A DNA stretch of 64,000 bases from Arachis hypogaea (lineage: Eukaryota > Streptophyta > Magnoliopsida > Fabales > Fabaceae): the NCBI RefSeq assembly GCF_003086295.3, contig NC_092040.1, forward strand, positions 7,068,001-7,132,000, given 5' to 3'. This document shows positions 1-13,644 of this stretch, in pieces. Under the pieces are notes generated by a model that was not told the origin of the DNA, ran no database searches, and saw only the letters and a program-made list of their open reading frames with translations. The position numbers and the translations under genes were made by a program. Positions within the stretch are counted from its first letter, which is position 1. Every line of letters starts with the position of its first letter.

Positions 1-90
1 ATACAGGATGTTGCATGAAGGGTGAAATGTGTCATTGAACGTATTACAAATTTGCAGAAAATAAAGATGCTAAAAGATTGGGCTCTTTAC

Positions 91-3689
<3,599 letters not shown>

Positions 3690-3720
3690 AAAATCAAAAT
3701 CAAAATCAAAATCAAATCAA
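3690..3720. repeat. (AAAATC)n microsatellite in the CK2 5' leader
   Basis: About four to five copies of AAAATC (plus strand) lie directly upstream of the CK2 start codon, so on the gene strand they form a GATTTT-rich leader. No function is claimed. Confidence 0.8.
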
Positions 3721-4058
3721 TACAAATCGGGAATGGCATAAATGTTGCAGCTGAAAAGCATTTTTATGATATTCCAAACTCAAACCCTCCTCTTCTCTTT
3801 CTTCCACTTTTGTTTTCAGTTTAAAAACTTATTATTTCCAAAAATAAAATTAGAAATGATATTCGAGCCTCGAGGAGATTGTTTGAATTGCATTTTGAAA
3901 ACAAAGGAGATTGTTCTTGTAATCTTCTTCACTTAGCAATATTTTTTCATAAATAATTATTAAAATTTATTTTTATTCCAAGTGGTAAATTTATTCGAAT
4001 ATTTTATTTATGTTTTATAAAAAATTTAGATGACCTATAAGTAAATACCAAAAATCAA
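3721..4058. other. Upstream region of the CK2 gene
   Basis: AT-rich sequence holding the presumed promoter and 5' UTR of the minus-strand kinase gene. I see no conserved coding segment and no unambiguous TATA box. Confidence 0.5.
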
Positions 4059-6283
4059 GAGGATTTTTTTAAATAAATAAAATATTTTATTTACCAAAAT
4101 ATCTTATTTATAGCATTTTTATGAAAATACACGGTATATTTTATCTCGTTTATATTGTAAACGAAATGCACTATTATTTTATTTACAATATAAACAATAT
4201 AAGAATAGAGGAGACCTGTTTGAGTCCATATTATATCTACTTTTTCAACTTTTTTCTCACTTCTACCATTTTTTAATCATATTATCGAATTACTAAGAGA
4301 TTATGGCGTACACCGATGCACAAGATATGGACATCAACTGAGTGAACACGACATGGCACATCGCGGGAATAGGTTAGTTGTTTTTTTTTTATATTTATGT
4401 TAAAACATATATATATATATATATATATATAGCCATACTTAAGATATTTTTATAAAAGTTAGTAATGCAGTATATGTTAAGCGAATAAATATATTGTTAG
4501 CAATAGTTTAAATGATAGGGTATGATTTTAGGTATTAGTGAAATGGATTTATTATTTAAATGTTTATTAGGTTTGTTTTTCTTTAAACTAAGTTATTAAG
4601 CACATGTTTATTAGTTTAGTTATTAATTATTTAACTGAATATTTTTAGTTAACTTAATTAAGTAACAAGATGATTATATTTGTAGTTATTAATTATTTAA
4701 GTAAATTACTTTATTTAAATTTGTTGTTACTTAAATTAAGTTATTAAGATGATGATTTATTTGTTGTTAATTATTTAAATAAATATTTTTATTTAATGTA
4801 AGTTATGAAGGAAATGGTTTATTAATGTTGTTATTATTTATTTAACTAAATATTTTTATTTAAATTAAATTATATAGATATTTATTAATTTAGTTATTAA
4901 TTATTTAAGTAAATATTTTTATTTTAATTAATTTATAAGGTAAATGTTTGTAGTTATTTATTAAACTAGTTTACTTATAATTTAAATTAATTTGTTATGT
5001 AAACGTTTATTGGGAGAATTTTTTTACTTTAAAATTTGTATAGGTTTATACATTTCTCATTTGAGTTTTTTATTGTTTACTAGAGGTCTCGCCTACTTCT
5101 TCCCAAGAGAGTGAGCCACACACTCCCACCATCGGACACCATTGTCTCCTACTTGAGGGAGGCTGGCTTCAACGACACGCTGCCACTCAGAAATTTTGTG
5201 TTTGACAACTCCCTGATTACGGCCATGGAGTGAGTGCACCATCACCTTACAGGACGTCGCATACCACCTCGAACTACGTGCGCATAGAGAGCCAGTGGGT
5301 GGGTGCTTTAGTGATTTCAACACATGGTACGAGACTGAGGCTTGGGAGTTGGTGGAGCGGCTACTTGGTGCCTAGTCTTTTGCAGTCCAGCAGAAGGGTG
5401 CGCAAAGGAAGGAGTCGTTCTCCCTCAAGATGGCTTAGCTTTAGGAACGACTCCAACAGATGCCCGATACTGATGATTCAGCCATTTTCTGACAGTACAC
5501 GAGGTGCTACATATTGTTAATGATTAGGGTTTACCTGATGACTGATAAGTCAAATAATCAAGTCCATCTCCGGTGGCTCCCACTACTAGATGACTTTTAG
5601 AGGTGCAGTTCTCTGTCTTGGGGATCTACGGTGCTAGCATGGACATACCACTCCTTATGCTCTGCAGCATACCATTCTACCACAGACATTGCAAGATGTA
5701 CTCCTCTATTAGTATCTGGGATATACCGGAGATTTTTCCAGTGGTGTCCACCTGAGCGACAAGTTTACATGTACCCCATGGCTATGAGGTAACTGTTCAC
5801 TACGGTTTTATTATTCATCGTTTATGTAATTCAATATGATGTGCAATGAATTGAATCGTGGTTATTCTTGCAAATATCCATAGGTTAATAGGTATGACAC
5901 AACAGAGCAAGGACCAGCACGAGCAGAGAGTCTTACGATGGTGTCGGGCATTGGATCAATTACAGTTGGATGAGGTAAGCGAGTTACCCTTCTATTCGGT
6001 TACGCTTGCATAAATTACTTATACTATTTTAGCACCTGTCACGGATGATTGTAGTTCCTGTGGACGCCCTACAACGACCCAGAACTGCAGGACATCTGCC
6101 CACTATGGCTAAATGATGAGGCGGAGTGGAGGACATGGATATCTGTTGTTCCTCTCGTTTGCTTCAACATAGTTGAATTTTACCATATCGACCAGTTGAA
6201 GCGCCTGTTTAATAACGAGCAACCATTGCCAGGGGACCTAATTAACGTTGATAGGTTCCTAACTACCACAGGACAGGGATCGA
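4059..6283 (+). pseudogene. PMD (plant mobile domain, MAIN-like) pseudogene, copy A
   Basis: Decayed copy of the plant mobile domain family (aminotransferase-like PMD; MAIN/MAIL1 relatives, also carried by transposons). A short first exon starts at ATG 4303 and has a stop after MAYTDAQDMDIN. An intron of about 700 bp follows. The main exon resumes near 5084, where SHTLPPSDTIVSYLREAG and FVFDNSLITAM can be read in pieces with frame breaks. Two later introns fall near 5790-5881 and 5975-6052. The domain runs on to about 6280 (DRFLTTTGQG), where a solo LTR interrupts it. It aligns along its length with copy B, including the 5' flank from 4059. I do not see its 3' part elsewhere in the window. 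Confidence 0.85.
4139..4203. repeat. Palindromic TCGTTTA/TAAACGA motifs upstream of PMD copy A
   Basis: Degenerate inverted motifs (TTATCTCGTTTATATTGTAA, then TTTACAATATAAAC) lie about 100 bp before the PMD start. Better-preserved versions occur upstream of copy B, so the motif belongs to the shared element. Confidence 0.7.
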
Positions 6284-6518
6284 TGTGCCAGCGAGGGCGC
6301 TGGGCTCCCTTGGGGGTGGATTATAAGGTCCCACATCGGTTGGGGAGGAGAACGAAGTATGCCTTATAAGGGTGTGGATACCTCTCCCTAGCATGACGCA
6401 TTTCGACGAGTGAGTGTGGGGAGCTTCGGCTATCATCCCTATCGCCAAAGACAAAACCGTGAGGTCTTGTGTGCCAAAGCAAATAATATCGTGCTAGCAG
6501 GTGGTCTGGGCTGTTGCA
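6284..6518. mobile_element. Solo LTR of a small TRIM-like retrotransposon
   Basis: A block reading GGTCCCACATCGGTTGGGGA, then CTTATAAGGGTGTGG, CCTCTCCCTAG and GTGGTCTGGGCTGTTGCA. I recall this as a widespread angiosperm TRIM/Cassandra-like LTR (recollection, not a search). Taken as an LTR it would be 235 bp with TG...CA ends (TGTGCCAGCG / GCTGTTGCA). On the minus strand it starts TGCAACAGCCC, the usual polarity of this family. The flanks (ATCGA, GTAAA) do not match, so no target duplication is seen. It sits exactly between PMD copy A and LINE sequence. Confidence 0.65.
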
Positions 6519-7383
6519 GTAAACGGGGAAGAAGAGCTTAGCAATAATTAAGTTGCATTTTCAAAAAGCATATGATAGAGTCAAGTGGAACTTTGTAGAT
6601 ATTGTCCTCCAGAAGATGGAATTTGGTCATAGATTGAGAGGATGGGTTTAGAAATGTGTTTGCACGGCGTCTATGCCGATTTTAATTAATGGGTCGCCAT
6701 CTAAATCCTTTAAGATGGAACGAGACTTAAGGCAAGGTGATCCTTTTTATCAATTTCTCTTTGTTCTGGTTGTTAATGTGTTTCATAGGATGGTAGGTGA
6801 GGCAGTGAGAAATAGAAGGATTTTTCCATGGTTGGTTGGAAGGGACAATATTGAATTGTCTCACTATCAGAAATTACAAGAGAATCTTGCAGTGTTTTGA
6901 GGTGATGTCTGGCTTGAGTATCAATTTTGATAAATCCATCTTGATTTCAATTAATTGTTAACGAGAGTGGACGCAGGGAATGTGTAGTTTGCTAGGGTGT
7001 AAGGAAGCATCTTTTCCAGTTAAATATCTTGGAATTTCACTGGAAGTGAATCCGCGACTTGTCAAGACATGGAAAGCGAAAACCCTCAACAATACGGGTA
7101 AGCTGGTCCTTATTAAATCAGTGCTTAATAGTTTGCTAGTATACTATCTAAACTTGTAGAAAATACCAATAGCAGTAGCAGAGAAGTTAATCTCATTGCA
7201 AAGAAAGTTCTTGTGGAATAACGAGGATGGCAAGCATCAGATCCCTTAATGAAGTGGGATATAGTGCAAGCTCCAAAAAAGTTAGGAGGATTGGGAGTGG
7301 GGGATACAGTACTTTGGGATACAGCTCTTCTATTTAAGTGGTGGTGGTGGTTTTCAAATGAATATTGTCTATTATGGAAGAAT
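6519..7383 (+). mobile_element. LINE (L1-type) reverse transcriptase fragment, 5' part
   Basis: Frame-broken LINE reverse transcriptase. Readable blocks: QKAYDRVKWNFVDIVLQKM; MERDLRQGDP (the RQGDP motif) in an open stretch at 6673-6900; VKYLGISLEVNPRLVKTWKA; KAKTLN.TGKLVLIKSVLNSL; and KLGGLGVGD-like sequence to about 7380. The catalytic FADD region is missing or decayed around 6890. The reading stops at WK near 7380. Its natural continuation (SLPTREG.LWKD) appears at 17693, 10.3 kb downstream, suggesting one LINE split by a later insertion. Confidence 0.85.
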
Positions 7384-7477
7384 TTTGAAATTTTTTTAAA
7401 TAAATAAGAAATAATTTTTTTATCAAAATATATAATTTGTAGCATTTTTACGAAAATTCATCATATCTCTTATCTCG

Positions 7478-7600
7478 TTTACAGTATAAATGAAATAAGA
7501 ATACACGTATCTGGTTTACACTGTAAACGAGATAAGGCACGAAATGATGTGATCATATCACATTTCTACACGTGATGTGTAACGACCTTATCTCGTTTAC
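7478..7600. repeat. Repeated palindromes of CTCGTTTACAGTGTAAACGAG type
   Basis: Three near-palindromic units are visible: TTATCTCGTTTACAGTATAA at 7478, GGTTTACACTGTAAACGAG at about 7522-7540, and a third at 7588-7600 that continues after the hAT insertion as GTTTACAGTGTAAACGAG at 9709-9726. They lie just upstream of the PMD start, as in copy A. Confidence 0.8.
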
Positions 7601-9705
7601 TAGGGTGTAAGTTACCGAACCAGATCGAAATTTACAACAACCGAATGAAAAATCGAAAAATTAGTTTTTTTGGTTTTTTTCTAATCAAACCGATCAGTTC
7701 GGTTCAATTTTTGGTTGGCTCGGCAGAAACCAAACCGAACTGAACCAAACCAAAGTAATGGTTCAATAATGTTTCCTTTTACCAATTTACTCTTTAACCT
7801 AATAACAAAATCCCGAATCCCTTCCTTACTTCTCAGTTCCTTTCCCGCAGCCACAACCCACAAGCCACACTCAGTGAACTCACATCTCCATCTTCCTCCT
7901 CCATGCCTAAGAGAATGAGAGCATGAGAGAACCAAAGAGCCAGAGAGGAGAGAGCTGCTGCCATCCTCCACCTCCAGTCACAAGTCGCAACTGTAGCAGT
8001 CAGCTAGTCATCTTCGTTGCAGGCGTTGGAGAGCGCCGTCGTCTAGCCCGCGTTCATACCATTATCGCAATTGTAGCAATTCACACCATCGTTTAGTCTG
8101 CGCCATCGTCTAGTCTGTACCGTTATCCAGTCGGCGCCGTTGCAGCAAGACCCTAAGCTGAGCAGTTCTTCTCCGTCGCCTAGTAGCAGTCTCAGTCACT
8201 GAGCAGCAGTATCCGTCGAAGAGCAGTTCCTCTTCATCGCCGAGTAGTCCTCTCCATCCCTGAGCAACAGCCTAGTCTGAGCCCACTCCTGTAACTCACA
8301 ATGTCTTCTTCTGAGGTTAGTAACTTAATATATTCACAATTTACTGCATAAAATTTGTCATTGTTGGCTTGTTGTTGTTGCCGGTAGGTTAGTAACTTAG
8401 TAAGTTAGTATCATCCTTAATTTGTTGCATAAAATTTGTTGTTGTTGCTGTTGCTAGTCTATTGGAAATTTAGTATCTTCATAATTTGTTGCATAAAATT
8501 TGTTGCTGTTGCTGGTTTATTGGAAGCAATTTTTTTGAATGTTATAAGTTGATAAGTTATTAGTTGTTGTTGCTAGTCTGTTGGAAACTTCTCAATTATG
8601 GCTATAATTTTGTTGTTGTTGCTGGTTTGTAATTTGATAAGTTATAAGTTGTTATTGTTATTGCTGGTTTGTTGGAAACTTCTCAATTATGGCTATAATT
8701 TTGTTGTTGTTGCTGGTTTGTAAGTTGATAAGTTATAAGTTGTTATTGTTGTTGCTGGTTTGTTGGGAAATATATATATATATATATATATATATTTTAA
8801 TGTTATAAGTTGATAAGTTATAAGTTGTTGTTGTTGTTGCTCGTTTGTTGGAAACTTCTCAATTATGACTATAATTTTGTTGTTGTTGCTGGTCTGTTGG
8901 AAACTTTTGAATTTTTTATTGTTATCAGTTGATAATGTTAGGTTGACGAGTTTGAATAAAAATTAAATAAAATTGCTATATTCTATTGTTCATTGTTATG
9001 TTTATATAGGAGTTCTTTAACAACTATAGAAGTTTTTTAACTCCAAAGACAGTTGAGGCATTAATTTGTACACAAAATTAGCTTTGTGCTTCTCCAATAA
9101 CAACTGCTTTTGAGGAGCTTATTGAGGAGTTTGAGAAACTTGAATTAGATATGCAAAAAAGAAATTTGATTTATGTTTAAATTTTCAATTAGGTATGCAT
9201 TAATTACTTGAATTAGGTATGCAAACTATAAGTTAATATTTTATATTTAAAATGTATAAGATTTTAGACTAATTAATGTATAATATTGTGTTATTTGTAT
9301 TGATTTAAATATTTGGTGTTATTAGACAATATTAGTATTGATTATGGTTATACTTTAATTTTAGAGAAGAGTTGGTTCTTGTTATATTTTTCTAAATAAA
9401 TTTTACGATGTCAAATTATGGTTGGAGTCTTGCAAATTTGGATATTTTCACATGCTAGCTTATGAGAAGGTATCAAGGTAATGTAATGTTAACGGCCCGA
9501 TTTTCACCTGGTTTTTACCCGATATAATCATGGCCCGAAAGTGTATAGGTTTCATCGGATCTATGGTCGGGTTCGGGTCTAATAAATAGGCCCGGTATAT
9601 ATTTCGGGCCGGGTCTGGGTCACATCAAACTCGGTTTTACCCAACCCATGTACACCCCTAATTTTTGGTCCAAAATCGAACCAAATTGAACCGATTACAC
9701 CCTTA
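7601..9705 (+). mobile_element. Internally deleted hAT element (hAT-1)
   Basis: A 2105-bp element with terminal inverted repeats TAGGGTGTAA (left) and TAAGGGTGTAA (right end, read on the minus strand). An 8-bp target duplication flanks it: TCGTTTAC (7593-7600) and TTGTTTAC (9706-9713), differing by one transition. Coding remains: a 5' exon ending near ATGTCTTCTTCTGAG at 8301, then at 9010-9170 the hAT C-terminal dimerisation region (LTPKTVEALICTQN, ASPITTAFEELIEEFEKLE). The transposase core is absent, so the copy is non-autonomous. The subterminal CCCGA/CGGG-rich stretch at 9490-9650 is also typical of such elements. Confidence 0.88.
8330..8930 (+). repeat. TTG-rich imperfect tandem repeats within hAT-1
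   Basis: Units containing GTTGTTGTTGCTGGTTTGTT, GGAAACTTCTCAATTATGGC and GATAAGTTATAAG recur about five times with variable spacing. The clearest tandem copies are near 8580-8640, 8650-8735 and 8830-8900. A (TA)n run lies at 8769-8796. They appear to be an intron expansion in the hAT transposase gene. Confidence 0.75.
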
Positions 9706-9853
9706 TTGTTTACAGTGTAAACGAGATAAGAGAGGAGGTGCCTATATATAGAATTCGTTTACAACGCCCTTTGAGAAGTTATTTCATCCATTTCTTCAAC
9801 TTTTCTCTAACTTCTACCATTTTTTAATCATAATATCAAATTACTTGGCAATT

Positions 9854-12800
9854 ATGACGCACGCAGATACACGTGATGCAGATATAAATCGACTGAACGT
9901 GACATGGCACATTGTTGGGACAACCGACTTCGATGTTAGTGTTGTTTTTTTTTATGTTTATATTAGAGCATGTATTTGTAGCCATAATTGGATGAATGCA
10001 TTGTTAGCAAGGGTTAATTGATAGGGTATGATTTTAGGTATTAGTGAAATTAATTTGTTAAGTAAATGTTAATTTAATTTTGTTTTTATTTAAATTAAGT
10101 TATTAAGTCAATGCTTATTAATTTAGTTATTAATTATTTAATTAAATATCTTTGTTTAAATTAATATATTAACTCGATATTTATTAATTTAGTGATTAAT
10201 TATTTAAATAAATATCTTTATTTAAATTAATTTATTAAGTACACGTTTCTAGTTATTTGTTAAACTAATTTATTTATAAGTTAAATTAATTTGTTATGTT
10301 AATGTTTATATGTTTATTAATTTTGTTAACTTTGATAGTTTTATAGATTTCTAATTCAGGTTTTTATTTTTTATCAGAGGCTTTGCCTGCTTCTTCCGAG
10401 ACGAGTGAGTCACACACTTATACCACCGGACGCTATTGTCCTCTACTTGAGGGAGGCTGGCTTTTGCGACATAGTGCCACTCAAGAACTTCGTGTTTGAC
10501 AACTCCCTGATCACGATATTCGTGGAGCGCTGGAGTCCTGAGATCCACACTTTTCACATGCCATGGGGTGAGTGCACTATCACCTTGCAGAACATTGCAT
10601 ACCACCTTAGGTTACACGCGCATGGAGAGCCAGCGGATGGGTGCTTCTGGGATTTTCACACATGGTATGGGAGCGAGACCTGGGAGTTGGTGGAGCAGCT
10701 ACTTGGTGTCAGGCCTCCTGCAGTTCAGCAGCAGGGTGCGAAGAGGAAGGAGTCTTTCTCCCTCAAGTTGACATGGCTTCAGGAAGGACTCTGGCAGATG
10801 CCCAATACTGCTGATCCAGACACCCTCTAACAGTACACAACGTGTTACATATTGCTGATGATTGGGGGTTACTTAATGATTGACAAGTCAAACAATTAGG
10901 TCCATCTCCGGTGGCTGCCACTACTTAATGACTTTTAGAAGTGTCATGCTCTGTCTTGGGGATCCGCGGTGCTTGTCCTAACGTATCACTCCCTATGCTC
11001 TCTAGCAGTAGCACATCGGGCCACCACAGACATTGCAGAATTCATTCCACTGCTAGTCTCTTGGATATACTAGAGATTTTTTCACTAGTGTCCACCTGAG
11101 CCATAGGTTTATATGTACCCATGGCTGCGAAGTAATTGTTACTTATGGCTTTCTTCTTCTTCATTTATGTAATTCAATATGATGTTTGATAAATTGAAGC
11201 ATTGCTATTCTTACAAATGTCCACAGGTCGATAGGTATGGCACAACAGAACGAGTAGAGAGTCCTTCCATGGCGTCGGGCGTTGGATCAGTTATAGTTAG
11301 ATGAGGTAAGCAAGATTCTTTTATTCAGTTACAATGGAATGAATTGCTTATCCTATTTTAGAACCTATTACTAATTATTATTTTACAACTTATTCTGTAG
11401 TTCCTGTGGACGCTATACGACGACCTTGCACTGCAGGACCTCTGTCCGCTATGGCTGAAGGACGAAACAGAATGGGGGACATGGATGTTTGTTGTTCTCT
11501 TCGTCTATTTCAATGTCGTTGAGTTTCACCATGTTGACCGGGTGAAGCGCCAGTTTGGTGGCACAGCCATTGCCAGCGATCCTGGTCAATGTCGATAGGT
11601 TTCTGACCACCACAGGACGGGCACGAGCACGTATGATGGCCTACCAAACTTGAGCAGTGGTATTATGGTTGGAGGGCTCAATTTAAAGAGAGACATCGAT
11701 CTCCATTCAGTCATTCACAGACTATTTGTAAGACCTAGAAATTTCGAAAAATCTTATTAAGAGCTAATTTTGATTTATTTATTCACTAAGTACTTTAATC
11801 TTAGAAATTATTTTATTAAAGATAATTAAAGAAAATTTTGATTAATTGAGTTTAAAATAATTTAAGGTTTTATCTGATTTTATAATTATCGAATTATTTT
11901 CTATATTTAAATTATAAAGTTTAGCAAATGTAAAATAATAAGAATTTTATATGATTTGGTTTAAATAATTAAGATTTCGGAATTTAATACTTTAATTCTT
12001 ATAAACAAAGAAAATTAATTATATTATCTTATATTTTAAATGAGAATACTTAATTAAAAGGCAACAAGTAAATTGACAATTAAATAATATTTTAAAAATA
12101 ATTTTAAGGAATTAATTTAGAATTCAATTTAATACAATATTTCTTAATTTTATTAAAATTTAACAAAAATTCAAATTTGTCCAAAAATTCATAATTTTAC
12201 AATTTTCCCAATCAAACCCTAATTCTAAAATCAAACACACAAAACCCTAACTAGCCACCGCCACCCCCTTTCCTTTTCTTCCCCAAAACCCACACAAGAA
12301 CATACATACACGCACATGTAGAGATAGAGAAGACAGATATTTGAAGGGAGAGGGAGACCGTGTCCAGCGCTGCCGCCGCCATGCCCAGCTGTCGCACTTT
12401 TCATCATCGCCGTAGAAGAGAAGTGGGAGAGAGAATGCCATCGCAAACCAGGGCTGAACCGAGAGGAGAGACAATGCGTGAGAGGGAGCTTGTCGCCGCC
12501 AAGCTGTCGCCATCACCGAGCCCAAGGTGGAGAGGAGGAGCGCGAGTTGGAGGAGTGGTCGCCAACGTCCCACACCGTCGCGTGTCGCCGCCGCTCCTAG
12601 TCGCCCTGTGAAGCCATTGCCGCCGCTAAAGCTCTGGATCACCGTCAGCTTTGCGCAGAGCTCCCAAGGATGTTATACTATCGGCCTACACAGGAGTATT
12701 GGGATTAGTACCGGCAGGCTTGCCGTGTTAAACACCTATCATGGCAACATGTGCTTGATGACCCCAGGCTGTTGGACTTACCCAGTGACATCCAACATAC

Positions 12801-13644
12801 TGCCAGCCAGCCGAGAGACATCCTTCACCTTCTATGGGATGTGCCTGACCATCATCGGCGTGCCAAGGTGGTTTGGAAGGACACCTGGAGGCCTAGCAGG
12901 AGAGAGAGGGGTGCTAGAAAGTGCGAAAGTGCACGGAGGGATAGGGTCAGGCCTCGTGGGGAGCACTTGAACGTGGAATCTGAGGAGGAGGCTGAGTATC
13001 ACAAACAAAAGGAGTACAGTGATATACCAGGCGACCAAGATGACTCACCGCCTCCACCACCACCACCCCTTCTTCCACCTCCACCACCACCTACACCATC
13101 AGGTTTACATTCATAGGCAGGTAGGGACGATTGGGATACTACCCCATCATGAGGCATCGATGGTCGAGGAGGTATTCTAGATTCGTACCACCAACTAGCA
13201 CATGATGCATCGTCTTGCAGACCAGTTCCGCACGGGCAAGGAGCAGAGCATAGAGCATGTTCATCAGCAGTCATTTGCTCCTATGTCTACCACAGTTTGG
13301 GTACCGTACACTTTACCGGGGTCTGGCACCTCATATGGCACACATGTCCGACCCAGTGCACAGTATGCGACACCACCATTTGTGGACTATGGTCTCTTGA
13401 TGGCACTATCCCAGCCGATGCCGCCACCACAGTGTCCTCTACTTAGTCAGTCTCAGCATCATCCCCATCCATATGCTACAGTGCCTTACTCGAACAGTTA
13501 GTTTGTCACTCATCATCCACTACCATAGTAGCCACTACCTCAGTCACAAAATCGGAAAATCCCTCTCCTCACCCACAGCCTCCACCGGACCTACGTCCTA
13601 GCAGACCTCACAGCCTCCACGATGTGGCACCGGACATTGCCTGC
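9854..13644 (+). pseudogene. PMD (MAIN-like) pseudogene, copy B, interrupted by a solo LTR and a hAT element
   Basis: The first exon starts at ATG 9854 (MTHADTRDADINRLNVTWHI). An intron follows to about 10377. The main exon is open to 10830 and contains SHTLIPPDAIVLYLREAG, FVFDNSLIT, WGECTITLQNIAYHL and VEQLLGVRPPAVQQQ. Introns follow near 11134-11226 and 11307-11399. The third part (PLWLKDETEWG, VFVVLFVYFNVVEFHH) is cut at 11726 by a solo LTR. Coding resumes after 12682 as YRQACRVKHLSWQHVLDDP and an Arg-rich tail ending in poly-Pro at 13116. A last piece is cut at 13644 by a ZMYM1-type hAT element and continues for a few bases after 16973. Several stops and frameshifts remain even ignoring the insertions. 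Confidence 0.88.
11727..12677 (+). mobile_element. Solo LTR inserted in PMD copy B
   Basis: A 951-bp insertion that interrupts the PMD reading between CAGACTATT and CGGCCTACACAGG. Ends are TGTAAGACC (left) and GGATGTTATA (right), a decayed form of the common TGTAACACC...GGTGTTACA LTR termini. The flanks CTATT (11722-11726) and CTATC (12678-12682) form a 5-bp duplication with one transition. The inside is AT-rich, then GC-rich from 12190, with spurious open frames. No primer site or internal domain is seen, so this is a solo LTR. Confidence 0.75.

Noticed and set aside
12231..12646. Several overlapping GC-rich open frames
   Set aside because: They lie inside the solo LTR at 11727-12677 and have no conserved motif; open by composition.
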